A stretch of DNA of 64,000 nucleotides, from the NCBI GenBank assembly GCA_025351405.1, contig JANXVZ010000031.1:1-64000 (forward strand). Reading direction: 5' to 3'. Each line of letters opens with the position of its first letter. Within the stretch, counting starts at the first letter, position 1. The notes under the pieces are model-generated. The model saw only the letters and a list, made by a program, of their open reading frames with translations. It had not been told where the DNA came from and ran no database searches. Shown here piece by piece: positions 37,981 through 47,424 of this stretch. A program made the translations under genes and the position numbers. The DNA comes from Sphingomonadales bacterium (lineage in GTDB: Bacteria; Pseudomonadota; Alphaproteobacteria; Sphingomonadales; Sphingomonadaceae).

Positions 37981-38922
37981 ATGCCTTCCGCTCCCGCCGC
38001 CTGGTCACTGGTTATCCACGGCGGTGCCGGGGTAATGACCCGCGAAAGCCTGGGAGGCGCCGACCCCGGCTTTAGCACCGCGCTCAACGCCGCGCTTTCG
38101 GTCGGTGGCGATGTGCTGGCCAAAGGCGGCAGCGCCGTCGATGCCGTTGAAGCCGCGGTGCGAGTGCTGGAGGATGATCCGCTGTTCAACGCCGGCCGCG
38201 GCGCGGTGTTCACTGCCGAAGGCCGCAACGAGCTTGACGCCGCGATCATGGATGGCAGCGACCGCAGCGCCGGCTCCGTCACCGGGGTGACGCGCACGCG
38301 GAACCCGGTCAGCCTCGCCCGCGCCGTCATGGAAAAATCACCGCACGTATTGCTGGCGCGCGAGGGTGCCGATGTGTTCTCGCTCGAACACGGTCTCGAC
38401 CAGGCGAGCCCGGCGTATTTTCGCATCGAGGAACGCTGGCAGCAGCTGGAGGCGATGAAACGGGCCGGCGGCGGCACGGCGGTGTTCGATGCCAACCTCA
38501 AATACGGCACCGTGGGTGCGGTGGCACGCGACAGGAACGGGCACCTTGCCGCCGCCACCTCCACCGGCGGGCTGACCGGCAAGCGCTGGGGCCGTGTTGG
38601 CGATTCGCCGATAATCGGCGCCGGAACCTATGCCGATGACCGTTCGGCGGCGATATCGGCAACCGGATCGGGTGAATATTTCATCCGCGAGGCGGTGGCC
38701 CATGAAATCTGCGCCCGGGTGCGGCTGGCGGGCGTATCGGTGCAGGACGCCGCCGATGCGGTGGTGCGCGGCGAGCTGATGGCGATGGGCGGCGACGGCG
38801 GCGTCATCTTCATCGGCGCCGATGGCAGCATGGGCTGGTCCTTCAACACCGCCGGACTGTTCAGGGGGTGCGTCAGCGCCGACCGGAAACCGATAGTAGC
38901 GATTTATGGCGATGAGCCATAA
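37981..38922 (+). CDS. Isoaspartyl peptidase/L-asparaginase (Ntn hydrolase)
   Basis: 313 residues. The autocatalytic site and nucleophile Thr are in KYGTVGAVARD; the N-terminal WSLVIHGGAG and LFNAGRGAVFTAEGRNELDA are family hallmarks. The precursor would be cleaved before that Thr into alpha and beta chains. It hydrolyses iso-Asp dipeptides and asparagine. I start at ATG 37981. No signal peptide, so cytoplasmic. Confidence 0.92.
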   Translation: MPSAPAAWSLVIHGGAGVMTRESLGGADPGFSTALNAALSVGGDVLAKGGSAVDAVEAAVRVLEDDPLFNAGRGAVFTAEGRNELDAAIMDGSDRSAGSVTGVTRTRNPVSLARAVMEKSPHVLLAREGADVFSLEHGLDQASPAYFRIEERWQQLEAMKRAGGGTAVFDANLKYGTVGAVARDRNGHLAAATSTGGLTGKRWGRVGDSPIIGAGTYADDRSAAISATGSGEYFIREAVAHEICARVRLAGVSVQDAADAVVRGELMAMGGDGGVIFIGADGSMGWSFNTAGLFRGCVSADRKPIVAIYGDEP

Positions 38923-38954
38923 GGTCCGCCCGTAACGAACGGAGAAGTTGCACG

Positions 38955-39920
38955 ATGTCGATTCCTGCCAGCCTTGCCTCACGCCTTTCGATCCCGGTCA
39001 TCGGTTCGCCGTTGTTCATCATTTCCGGGCCCGACCTCGTCATGGCGCAATGCCGCGCCGGCATCATCGGCAGCTTCCCCAGCCTCAACGCCCGACCACT
39101 GGCACAGTTCGAGGAGTGGCTGCAGCGCCTCAACACCGAGCTGACGCCGAGCGATGCGCCCTATGCCGTCAACCTGATCGTCCACCGCTCCAACGACCGG
39201 CTGATGGCCGATCTGGAGCTGTGCGTGAAGTACAAGGTGCCGATGATCATCACGTCGCTGGGCGCACGCGAGGACGTCAACGCCGCCATCCACAGCTATG
39301 GCGGCACCGTCATGCACGACATCATCAACGACAAGTTTGCCCATAAGGCGATCGAAAAGGGCGCGGACGGGCTGATCGCGGTGGCGGCCGGGGCCGGTGG
39401 CCATGCCGGGACGATTTCGCCATTCGCGCTTGTCCAGGAAATCCGCAAATGGTTCCACGGGCCGCTGGCGCTGTCCGGCAGCATTGCCACCGGCGATGCC
39501 GTACTGGCGGCACAGGCAATGGGCGCCGATTTCGGCTATATCGGCTCGGCCTTCATCGCCACCGAGGAAGCACGCGCCGTCCCGGCCTACAAACAGATGA
39601 TCGTCGATTCGTCGGCATCCGACATCCTGTATTCCAACCTGTTTACCGGCGTGCACGGCAACTACCTGCGCCCCTCCGTCGTCGCCGCCGGCATGGACCC
39701 CGACAATTTGCCCGACGGTGACGTTTCGACGATGAATTTCGGCAGCGGCAGTGCATCGGAAGCCAAGGCCTGGAAGGATATCTGGGGCTGCGGCCAGGGC
39801 ATCGGCGCCATCGATGCAGTGCTGCCGGCGGGCGAACTGGTGGCGAAGCTGGTGCGTGAATATGCGGCGGCCAAGGCGCGCCTGCTCGGCGCGCCGGCTA
39901 TCGCGATGGCGGCAGAATGA
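38955..39920 (+). CDS. Nitronate monooxygenase family protein
   Basis: 321-residue FMN TIM-barrel. IPVIGSPLFIISGPDLVMAQ, AVAAGAGGHAGTISPF (FMN phosphate site with the active-site His) and GSIATGDAVLAAQAMGADF are typical of the 2-nitropropane dioxygenase/NMO family. Oxidises nitronates such as propionate-3-nitronate, or an unknown substrate. GGAGAAG precedes the ATG. A very small lipoprotein gene overlaps its stop. Confidence 0.9.
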   Translation: MSIPASLASRLSIPVIGSPLFIISGPDLVMAQCRAGIIGSFPSLNARPLAQFEEWLQRLNTELTPSDAPYAVNLIVHRSNDRLMADLELCVKYKVPMIITSLGAREDVNAAIHSYGGTVMHDIINDKFAHKAIEKGADGLIAVAAGAGGHAGTISPFALVQEIRKWFHGPLALSGSIATGDAVLAAQAMGADFGYIGSAFIATEEARAVPAYKQMIVDSSASDILYSNLFTGVHGNYLRPSVVAAGMDPDNLPDGDVSTMNFGSGSASEAKAWKDIWGCGQGIGAIDAVLPAGELVAKLVREYAAAKARLLGAPAIAMAAE

Positions 39921-40030
39921 TCGGCGAGCTGGGATGGCGGGGCCGGCTGTTCTGGCTGGCCGGCGCGCTGCTGGTCGGCTGTGCCAGCCAATGGTGCGTC
40001 AACTACGGCGTATGCGCGCCGCCGTTGTAG
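39917..40030 (+). CDS. Very small lipoprotein (37 residues)
   Basis: The ATG overlaps the nitronate monooxygenase stop (ATGA). The peptide has a basic start, a hydrophobic core (LFWLAGALLVGC) and a lipobox LVGC, then CASQWCVNYGVCAPPL with three further Cys. Lipoproteins this small exist and the start overlap favours expression. No relatives recognised. Confidence 0.5.
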   Translation: MIGELGWRGRLFWLAGALLVGCASQWCVNYGVCAPPL

Positions 40031-40114
40031 GGTAAAGCGATGGCGAATTGGCGGAACATCGCGCGCGGGTGCCCGTTGTGGAGGCGTATTCCATCAACCG
40101 TGAAAGTATGAGCC

Positions 40115-40516
40115 ATGGAACTGACCATTGCCCTTGAAACCGTCTGCCGCATCATCCAGCGGGCGCGCGAGTTCGAAACCCTGATCCCCGACAGCGATCC
40201 CGACGAGGGTTCCAACGCCACCGACGACGGCGCGGTCGACGCGATCGAAGATGACGGCGACAACCCCAGCGAAGTCGAACTGCGCGCCATTGTCGATGAC
40301 CTGGCAGAAGACGAACAGGCCGAAGTCGTGGCGCTGGCCATGGTCGGGCGCGGCACCTTCGATGCGACCGAATGGGCGGAAGCACTGGATGCGGCCACCG
40401 ATGAAGCCGACGACGTCATCGAATGGATGCTCGAACAACCGACGTTGAGCACCGATCTCGAGGCCGGGCTGGCGGCGTTCGACCTCAGCTGCGACGGGAT
40501 CGGCACGCTGGTGTGA
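40115..40516 (+). CDS. DUF3775-family protein
   Basis: 133 residues, very acidic (long Asp/Glu runs around residues 25-55). VCRIIQRAREFE at the start and ALAMVGRGTFDATEWAEAL match the DUF3775 domain of unknown function found in alphaproteobacteria. Cytoplasmic. No neighbour suggests a role. Confidence 0.78.
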   Translation: MELTIALETVCRIIQRAREFETLIPDSDPDEGSNATDDGAVDAIEDDGDNPSEVELRAIVDDLAEDEQAEVVALAMVGRGTFDATEWAEALDAATDEADDVIEWMLEQPTLSTDLEAGLAAFDLSCDGIGTLV

Positions 40517-40567
40517 TGCCGCAGCGGGGGCATTTACGCCCCGCTGCTGCAAGCGAGTGAGCGGCGC

Positions 40568-41509
40568 CTACCGCCGGGCCACGCGCTCGGCACCCGATTC
40601 GGGCGCCGCTGCACGGCTTTTCACCCCCAGCGAAATCAGCAGCGACGACGACACGAAAATCGACGAATAGGTGCCGACGACGATGCCGAGCAGCATGGCG
40701 GCGGTGAAGCCGAAGATGACCTTTGGCCCCAGCAGCAGCATCGCAGTCAGCGCCAGGATCATCGCCACCGAGGTCATCACCGTGCGCGGCAAGGTTTCGT
40801 TGACCGAAAGATCGATGATCGGGCCGATGTCCATGGTGCGGTATTTGCGCAGGTTTTCGCGAATACGATCGTCGATGACGACCTTGTCGTTGAGCGAATA
40901 GCCGATAATCGTCAGAATCGCCGCGATGACGTTGAGGTCGAATTCGAGGAATGTCAGCGAAAAGAAGCCGATGGTGACGACGACATCATGGATGAGCGCC
41001 ACCACCGTTGAAATGCCGAAATACCATTCGAAACGGAACCAGGTGAACAGCGCCACCGCCGCCATCGACAGCAGGATGGCGAGCGCGCCCTTCTGGATCA
41101 GTTCGCCCGACACCTTGGGGGACACCGATTCGACGCGGCGGAAGCTGACGCCGGGGTAGCCCGAGCGCAGATCACCCTCGACGCGCAACACCACGCGCTG
41201 CACGGCAACCTGGTCACCCTCCGGCGCGGGCAAGCGGATCAGCACGGTCTGGGCGTTGCCGAACTGCTGCAGCGCGGCGCTGCCGACGCCAAGGCCATCG
41301 ACCCGCTTGCGCAGGGCATCGAGCGGCGGCGGCGCCTTGAATTCGACTTCCATCGTCAGGCCGCCGACGAAATCGACGCCGAGGTTGAGGCCACGGGTCG
41401 CCACCAGCGCGATCGAGCCAAGGGTCAGCAGCAGCGTTAACGCAAACGCGATATAGCGCAGCCTGACAAAGCTGATGTTGGTGTTGTCGGGGACGAGTTT
41501 CAACGGCAT
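40568..41509 (-). CDS. secF: Protein translocase subunit SecF
   Basis: 313 residues, RND-like fold with a first helix (LTLLLTLGSIALVATRG), a periplasmic domain (GVDFVGGLTMEVEF) and five helices (VVALIHDVVVTIGFF, LTIIGYSLNDKVVI). Works with SecD and YajC to pull exported proteins out on the periplasmic side using the proton gradient. Starts 37 bp downstream of secD. Confidence 0.96.
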   Translation of the reverse strand: MPLKLVPDNTNISFVRLRYIAFALTLLLTLGSIALVATRGLNLGVDFVGGLTMEVEFKAPPPLDALRKRVDGLGVGSAALQQFGNAQTVLIRLPAPEGDQVAVQRVVLRVEGDLRSGYPGVSFRRVESVSPKVSGELIQKGALAILLSMAAVALFTWFRFEWYFGISTVVALIHDVVVTIGFFSLTFLEFDLNVIAAILTIIGYSLNDKVVIDDRIRENLRKYRTMDIGPIIDLSVNETLPRTVMTSVAMILALTAMLLLGPKVIFGFTAAMLLGIVVGTYSSIFVSSSLLISLGVKSRAAAPESGAERVARR

Positions 41510-41546
41510 GACCGGTCCTTAAAACGCCAACGCGGCGGGCCGCACA

Positions 41547-43139
41547 TCAGATGTTCAGCGCGGCTGGCCGCGCGCGTGCCAGCCAGTGCGACACCATCAA
41601 ACGCACGACGGTGACGGCGGTGAACACCGATGTCGCGATGCCGATCGACAACACCACGGCAAAGCCCTTGATGGGGCCGGAGCCGAACATGAACATGATG
41701 ATGGCGACGATGATGTTGAGGCTGTTGGCATCCCAGATCGTCCGTGTCGCATCGCGAAAGCCGACTTCGACCGAGGCGATGACGCCCCGGCCCTTGCGCT
41801 GTTCCTCGCGGATGCGTTCGTTGATGAGGACGTTGGCATCCACGGCGGCGCCGATGGTCAGCACCAGCCCGGCGATGCCCGGCAAGGTGAGCGTGAAACC
41901 GCCCATCGACATGACGCCCAGGATCATGACGACGTTGATGAACAGCGCCAGCACCGAATAGACGCCGAAACGGCCATAGACGGCGATCATTAGGATGGCG
42001 ACGGCGAGCACTGCGGCAACCGCCGCGATCGAGCCGGCGCGGATCGAATCCGCCCCCAGGTCGGGACCGACGGTGCGTTCCTCGACCACCTTCAACGACA
42101 CCGGCAGTTTGCCCGAACGCAGCAGGATGGCGAGCTCGTTGGCGGTCTGCGTCGTGTAGCTGCCCGAAATGATTCCCGAACCGCCCAGGATAGGTTCGTT
42201 GATATTGGGTGCCGAGATTACCTTGCCGTCGAGGATGATGGCAAAGGGCTTGCCGACATTTTCCTGCGTTGCCTGTGCAAAGCGGCGGCCCCCCGTTGAA
42301 TCGAAGCGGAAGCTGACCGCAGGCGAGCCGTTCTGGTCGCTCGATACCTGCGAATCGACCAGCTGGTCGCCGCTGACGATGGCGCGGCGTTTGACCACGA
42401 CAGGACCGCCGGCGAGGCTTGGCAAGATCTGGCTGCCGGGAGGGGCGCGACCCTGTGCGACTTCGGCCTGGTCGGCGCCGATGTCGACAAGCTTGAATTC
42501 GAGCTTGGCGGTCTTGCCGAGCAGTGCCTTCAGTGCCGAAGGGTCCTGCAGGCCGGGGACCTGGACGACGATACGGTTGCTGCCCTGGCGCACGATCGTC
42601 GGCTCGCGGGTGCCGAGCTCGTCGATGCGCTTGCGGATGACCTCGACCGCCTGCGCCATGGCATTGTCGATCGACTTGTCGATGCCGGCGTCGGTTTCCG
42701 TAAGGGTGACGCGCGGGCCGGCGGCGCTGACTTCGACGTCGCGCGCGCCCGACAGGCTGGAAAGCGGCTGCGTCGCCTTCATCAGCACAGCCACCGCGCG
42801 GTCGGCGGCAGTCGGATCGGTGAGGACAAAGCTCAGCTTGCCATCGGCCGTCGAAAGATCGGTGAAGGCGATGGCCCCGCCGTCGGCGCCGCGCAATTCG
42901 TTGCGCACCGTCTCCTCGAGCGATTCCAGCTTGGTCTTGCGGACATCATCGGTGCTGGCTTCGAGCATCAGGTGCGAGCCGCCGCGCAGGTCGAGCCCCA
43001 GGCTCAACTGCTTCGAGGGCAGGAAGCCGGGGATCAACCTCGCCTGCTGTTCCGAAACGAAATTGGGCAGCGCAAACAGCACGCCGAGCACGATGACGGC
43101 GACGATCGTCCAGATCTTCCATTTCGGAAAGTCGAGCAA
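41547..43139 (-). CDS. secD: Protein translocase subunit SecD
   Basis: 530 residues. SLGLDLRGGSHLMLEA after the first helix, a large periplasmic P1 domain, then the six-helix RND block with LPGIAGLVLTIGAAVDANVL carrying the membrane acidic residue. Pairs with secF. yajC ends 4 bp upstream. Confidence 0.97.
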   Translation of the reverse strand: MLDFPKWKIWTIVAVIVLGVLFALPNFVSEQQARLIPGFLPSKQLSLGLDLRGGSHLMLEASTDDVRKTKLESLEETVRNELRGADGGAIAFTDLSTADGKLSFVLTDPTAADRAVAVLMKATQPLSSLSGARDVEVSAAGPRVTLTETDAGIDKSIDNAMAQAVEVIRKRIDELGTREPTIVRQGSNRIVVQVPGLQDPSALKALLGKTAKLEFKLVDIGADQAEVAQGRAPPGSQILPSLAGGPVVVKRRAIVSGDQLVDSQVSSDQNGSPAVSFRFDSTGGRRFAQATQENVGKPFAIILDGKVISAPNINEPILGGSGIISGSYTTQTANELAILLRSGKLPVSLKVVEERTVGPDLGADSIRAGSIAAVAAVLAVAILMIAVYGRFGVYSVLALFINVVMILGVMSMGGFTLTLPGIAGLVLTIGAAVDANVLINERIREEQRKGRGVIASVEVGFRDATRTIWDANSLNIIVAIIMFMFGSGPIKGFAVVLSIGIATSVFTAVTVVRLMVSHWLARARPAALNI

Positions 43140-43143
43140 AGCC

Positions 43144-43506
43144 TCAGGCCCCGGTTTTGGAGTTGCTGTCGTTGGCGGCAGCCGGGACGGTCTTCAACCG
43201 CACATCGGACAGCGTACCCTTGAGCACGCGCAGCTTGACGGTGGGGGCAACCTCGACTTCGACTTCGGTGTCCGTCACCTTGGTCGCCTTGCCGATGATG
43301 CCGCCGCCGGTGACGACTTCATCGCCCTTCTTGACGGCGTCGATCATCGCGCGGTGCGCCTTCATGCGCTGCTGCTGCGGACGGATCATCAGGAAATAGA
43401 AAATCGCGAAGATGGCGATATAGGGTGCAAACTGGAGAAGGCCGACAACGGCGCCTCCCGGAGCAGCCGCGCCGGCGGCCTGTGCAAAGGCCGGAGATTC
43501 AAACAT
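43144..43506 (-). CDS. yajC: Preprotein translocase subunit YajC
   Basis: 120 residues from ATG 43506: one helix (IAIFAIFYFLMIRPQQQRMK) then the cytoplasmic YajC domain (VKKGDEVVTGGGIIGKATKV). An in-frame TTG at 43521 would add five residues. It forms the YajC-SecD-SecF operon. Confidence 0.95.
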   Translation of the reverse strand: MFESPAFAQAAGAAAPGGAVVGLLQFAPYIAIFAIFYFLMIRPQQQRMKAHRAMIDAVKKGDEVVTGGGIIGKATKVTDTEVEVEVAPTVKLRVLKGTLSDVRLKTVPAAANDSNSKTGA

Positions 43507-43567
43507 CGATAAAGCTTTCAAGCGTCCACGGACAAGCTCCGCGCTCTAGCGGGTTGCGCGCGGCGGC

Positions 43568-43622
43568 GCAACGCCAAGGCGATACCAAGCCAATGCCAAA
43601 GCAACGCCAAGGCAATGCCGGG
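43568..43622. repeat. Degenerate 11-bp tandem repeat, five units
   Basis: GCAACGCCAAG, GCGATACCAAG, CCAATGCCAAA, GCAACGCCAAG and GCAATGCCGGG follow each other between yajC and the divergent DUF815 gene. Confidence 0.75.
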
Positions 43623-43692
43623 CCTGCAACACGGCTGCATCATGGCTTTGGGGGGGTGGCGGCAACGCGGCCCGCAACCTACAACGCCCGGC

Positions 43693-44523
43693 ATGACCGA
43701 CCTCAGCGACCCCGCCGTCCGCATCGCCGCCGCGCTGGAGCGCCTGTCGCCACCGCCGGCCATCGCCGACCCTGCCCGCGGCCATTGGTTCGTGTGGACC
43801 GCCGCCGGCCTTGAAGCCGTTGCGGCGCCGCGCACCAACCCGATCGACCTTTATGTCGGCGTCGATGCCCAGAAGGCGACGCTCGCCGAAAATGCCCGGC
43901 GCCATGCCGAGGGGCTCCCCGCGCACGATGTGCTGCTGTGGGGCGCACGCGGCATGGGCAAATCATCGCTGGTGCGCGCCGTCCATGCCGCGCTGGCGGC
44001 GGCGGCCAAGGACGTCGCGCTGGTCCAGGTGGCGCAGCCCGATCTTGCCAGCCTTGCCCAGCTGTTCAAACGGCTGGCCGATGTCCAGCGCCGCTTCACC
44101 ATATTCCTCGATGACCTGTCGCTCGATGGCGACAACGGCGAGGTCCATGCCCTGCGATCGCTGCTCGATGGCGGCGTTATGGCGCGGCCCGACCATGTGC
44201 GGCTGGCGGTGACGTCGAACCGGCGCAACCTGGTGCCGCGCAGCCTGTCCGAAAACGACGCCGACGCCATCAACCCGCGCGATGCCGCCGACGACAAGCT
44301 CGCCCTCGCCGATCGCTTCGGATTGCGATTGGGTTTCCATAACTGCGACCAGCCGACCTACCTGGCCATTTGTGCCGGTTATGCGGCAGCGCACGGGCTG
44401 GCCTTCGACCCGGCGGCGGCGCTGGCATGGGCCGCGGGTCGCGGCGCGCGGTCGGGCCGGGTGGCGTGGCAATATACGGTGGAAGCGGCCGGCGCGGCGG
44501 GTGTCGGCCTGGTGCGCGCCTAG
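43693..44523 (+). CDS. DUF815 AAA-type ATPase
   Basis: 276 residues. P-loop GARGMGKSSLVRA near residue 95 and Walker B IFLDDLSLD; the C-terminal part (AVTSNRRNLVPRSLSENDA) is diagnostic of the DUF815 group of AAA proteins. Function unproven; a DnaA/ClpX-like clamp of unknown client. I start at ATG 43693 because the first 26 residues of the longer frame are repeat-derived. Confidence 0.88.
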   Translation: MTDLSDPAVRIAAALERLSPPPAIADPARGHWFVWTAAGLEAVAAPRTNPIDLYVGVDAQKATLAENARRHAEGLPAHDVLLWGARGMGKSSLVRAVHAALAAAAKDVALVQVAQPDLASLAQLFKRLADVQRRFTIFLDDLSLDGDNGEVHALRSLLDGGVMARPDHVRLAVTSNRRNLVPRSLSENDADAINPRDAADDKLALADRFGLRLGFHNCDQPTYLAICAGYAAAHGLAFDPAAALAWAAGRGARSGRVAWQYTVEAAGAAGVGLVRA

Positions 44524-44630
44524 CGGTTATCAGCGTGGATCGATCGCGCGCCAGTCTATCGACACACGCCTCGCAGCCGTGCATTCTTCGCACATAAATT
44601 TCCTGTGTGCGGCGTTGGGGAGTGCCCGAT

Positions 44631-45395
44631 ATGTTGAAATCGCTGTTGTTCGCGCTGGCGGCACTTGCCGGCCTGCTTGGCGCTGCGGCGCCGGCCAGTG
44701 CCCAGTTCGCCGGGCAGGCCGAGGGCACCGTCCAGTGCGAGTCGTGGCAATATCAACCACGTCAATGCCCGGTGCCCGGAATCGTGGCGGCAAGGCTGTT
44801 GCGCGTCATCGCCGGTGACTGCGGCCGCGATGGCTGGGGCTATGACCGGCGCGGGGTGTTTGTCACCAACGGCTGCCGCGCGGTGTTCGAATATCGCACG
44901 TCTGGTGGGGGTTACCCTGGCGGCGGCGGTTACCCTGGCGGCGGCGGTTACCCCGGTGGCGGTGGTTACCCTGGTGGCGGCGGTTACGGCGGTGGCCAGA
45001 CCGTGCGCTGCGAAAGCTGGCAATACCAGCCGGCACGCTGCCCGATGGACACCAATGGCGGCGTGCAGGTCCAGCGCGTCATTGCCGGCGATTGCCAGCA
45101 GGGCCGGACCTGGGGTTGGGATCGCGGCGGTGTGTGGGTCAACGGCGGCTGCCGCGCCGACTTCAGCAGCCGGCGCGGCGGGGGTTACCCCGGTGGCGGC
45201 TGGCCTGGCGGCGGCCAGCTCATCGAATGCAGCAGCTGGAACTACAAGCCGGCGCGGTGCCCGGCCGATATCAATCGCCGGGTCGAAATCGCCAGCGTCA
45301 TTGCCGGCGACTGTCAGCAAGGCCGCACCTGGGGTTGGGACCGCGGCGGCATCTGGGTCAACGGCGGCTGCCGCGCGCGCTTCCGGGTGTTCTAG
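44631..45395 (+). CDS. Secreted protein with three DUF3011 repeats and a GYPGGG linker
   Basis: 254 residues. Signal peptide (LLFALAALAGLLGAAAPASA), then three DUF3011 repeats, each starting CESWQYQPxxCP and ending WGxDRxGxWVxxGCRAxF (repeat 1 is divergent, ending GYDRRGVFVTNGCRA). Repeats 1 and 2 are joined by about five GGYPGG units encoded by an 18-bp minisatellite (about 44,910-44,996); a shorter one links 2 and 3. Four Cys per repeat suggest disulphides. DUF3011 binds unknown ligands, possibly glycans. Confidence 0.85.
   Translation: MLKSLLFALAALAGLLGAAAPASAQFAGQAEGTVQCESWQYQPRQCPVPGIVAARLLRVIAGDCGRDGWGYDRRGVFVTNGCRAVFEYRTSGGGYPGGGGYPGGGGYPGGGGYPGGGGYGGGQTVRCESWQYQPARCPMDTNGGVQVQRVIAGDCQQGRTWGWDRGGVWVNGGCRADFSSRRGGGYPGGGWPGGGQLIECSSWNYKPARCPADINRRVEIASVIAGDCQQGRTWGWDRGGIWVNGGCRARFRVF
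44910..44996. repeat. 18-bp coding minisatellite
   Basis: GGTTACCCTGGCGGCGGC and close variants occur about five times in tandem and encode GYPGGG. Silent differences (CCC/CCT, GGC/GGT) show units at different ages. Confidence 0.8.
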
Positions 45396-45535
45396 GCCCG
45401 GTTGCGACCAATAGAACCCGGTGGCGGCCCGGTCGTGTCGCCACTGCGTCTCCGGGCGCAGTGGCGGAATGGCAGGGTTGCCGCCGGCCCCTTTGCATCG
45501 CTATGTAGGCCACCACTCGCGTTGAAGGCTTGCCG

Positions 45536-47422
45536 ATGACCATTGCCCGCACCGCCTGGCGCTTCCTTGTCGGCGTCAAGGACCTGCTGGTGCTATTGCT
45601 CCTGCTGCTGTTTTTCGGCGTGCTGTGGAGCGCGCTCAACAACCGTTCGACGGTCAGTGTGCCGGGGGGTTCGGCGCTGGTGCTCAGCCTCGATGGCGCC
45701 ATTGTCGACCAGGCTTCGGAACAATCGCCGTTGCAGCTTGCCAGCGGCGGCGAGATCGGCGGCCAGACGCAGACGCGGGACATCATCCGCGCCATCGACA
45801 CCGCCCGCGGCGACAGCCGGATCAAGACCATCGTCCTCGATCTCGACACCTTTGTCGGCGCCGGCGAGGCCAACCTCCAGTCGATCGGCACGTCGTTGCA
45901 ACGCTTCCGCGCTGCCGGCAAGCCGGTCTATGCCTATGCCACCGCCTATACCGATGAAGGCTATTACCTCGCTGCCCAGGCCAACCAGATCTGGGTCAAC
46001 CCGCTGGGCGGCGTCGTGCTGACCGGCCCCGGTGGCGCCAACCTCTATTTCAAGAAGGCGCTCGACAAACTCGACGTCGATGTCAACGTCTTCCGCGTCG
46101 GCACCTACAAGGCCGCCGTCGAGCCCTTTACCCGCACCGAATCCTCGCCGGAAGCCAAGGCCGCCGAACAGGCGCTGGTCGACAGCCTGTGGAAAACCTA
46201 TGTCGCCGATGTGAAGCGCGCCCGCCCGGCGGTCGATATCAACGCCTTCCTCGCCAGCCTGCCCAAGACACTGGCGGACAACAACGGCGACCAGGCCCAT
46301 ACCGCCATCGCCGGCAAGCTGGTCGATGTCATCGGCACCCGCACCGCCTTCGATGCCGCCATCGCCAAGCTGGTCGGCGATGGCGACAACAAGGCCTGGG
46401 GCAATTTCAACGGCATCCCGCTCGATGATTACCTGCGCGGCTCGTCGGGGCTGGTATCGTCATCCGGGCCGGCAGTCGGCGTCATCTACGTGACCGGCAA
46501 CATCATCGATGGCGAGGCGCCGCGTGGCCAGGCCGGCGGCACCACCATCTCGCGCGCCATCGCCAAGGCACTGGAAAAGAACAAGGACATCAAGGCGCTG
46601 GTCGTGCGGGTCGATTCGGGCGGCGGCTCGGTGCTGGCCAGTGAACAGATCCGCCAGGCGCTGCTCGATGCCAAGGCGCAGGGGCTGCCGCTGGTGGCGT
46701 CGTTCGGGCCGGTTGCTGCCTCGGGTGGCTATTGGCTGTCGACCGCAGCCGATGAAATCTATGCCGAACCTTCGACCATCACCGGCTCCATCGGCGTGTT
46801 CGCCATCATCCCCAGCTTCAACCGTTCGCTGGCGGAACTGGGTATCGGCGTCGATGGCGTCAAATCCACACCTTATTCCGGGGAGCCGGACGTCCTGCGC
46901 GGGCTTTCGCCGCAAACCAAGGTCATGCTGCAGACCTCGGTCGAGGACATCTACCGGCGCTTTACCGGCATCGTGGCGCAATCGCGCAAGTTGCCGGTCG
47001 CCGAGGTCGATCGGATCGGCCAGGGCCGCGTCTGGGCGGGCACCACCGCGCTGCAACTCAAGCTGGTCGACGGCATGGGCGGTCTCGACGTCGCCGTGCG
47101 TGCTGCCGCCAAGCGTGCCGGGTTGAACGGCAACGTCCGCACCATCGACATCGAGCGCCCGCAATCCTTCCTGTTCCGCTCGGTCGCTGCACTGATAGGC
47201 GGCGGCGACGATAGCCAGCAGGCCTCGCGCGATCCCTTCGCCAAGTTGGCCGCCCGTTCGCGCCTGCAACTGTTCTCGGCGCTTGGCGATGCCGGCGCGA
47301 TGGCTCAGGGGCCGACGATGCAGGCCGCCTGCCTCGAGTGCGCGACGCTGGGTTCACCGCGGATGGCGGCGGCGCAGCAGGGTGGAAGCTGGCTGGCGAA
47401 GGCGGCGGCGGTGTTGCGGTAA
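45536..47422 (+). CDS. sppA: Signal peptide peptidase SppA, 67 kDa type
   Basis: 628 residues, membrane-anchored by an N-terminal helix (LLVLLLLLLFFGVLW) and made of two ClpP-like halves. Catalytic Lys in FRVGTYKAAVEPFTR, catalytic Ser in GPVAASGGYWLSTAADEIY. It degrades cleaved signal peptides. The start is ATG 45536 with AAGG upstream. Confidence 0.95.
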   Translation: MTIARTAWRFLVGVKDLLVLLLLLLFFGVLWSALNNRSTVSVPGGSALVLSLDGAIVDQASEQSPLQLASGGEIGGQTQTRDIIRAIDTARGDSRIKTIVLDLDTFVGAGEANLQSIGTSLQRFRAAGKPVYAYATAYTDEGYYLAAQANQIWVNPLGGVVLTGPGGANLYFKKALDKLDVDVNVFRVGTYKAAVEPFTRTESSPEAKAAEQALVDSLWKTYVADVKRARPAVDINAFLASLPKTLADNNGDQAHTAIAGKLVDVIGTRTAFDAAIAKLVGDGDNKAWGNFNGIPLDDYLRGSSGLVSSSGPAVGVIYVTGNIIDGEAPRGQAGGTTISRAIAKALEKNKDIKALVVRVDSGGGSVLASEQIRQALLDAKAQGLPLVASFGPVAASGGYWLSTAADEIYAEPSTITGSIGVFAIIPSFNRSLAELGIGVDGVKSTPYSGEPDVLRGLSPQTKVMLQTSVEDIYRRFTGIVAQSRKLPVAEVDRIGQGRVWAGTTALQLKLVDGMGGLDVAVRAAAKRAGLNGNVRTIDIERPQSFLFRSVAALIGGGDDSQQASRDPFAKLAARSRLQLFSALGDAGAMAQGPTMQAACLECATLGSPRMAAAQQGGSWLAKAAAVLR

Positions 47423-47424
47423 GG

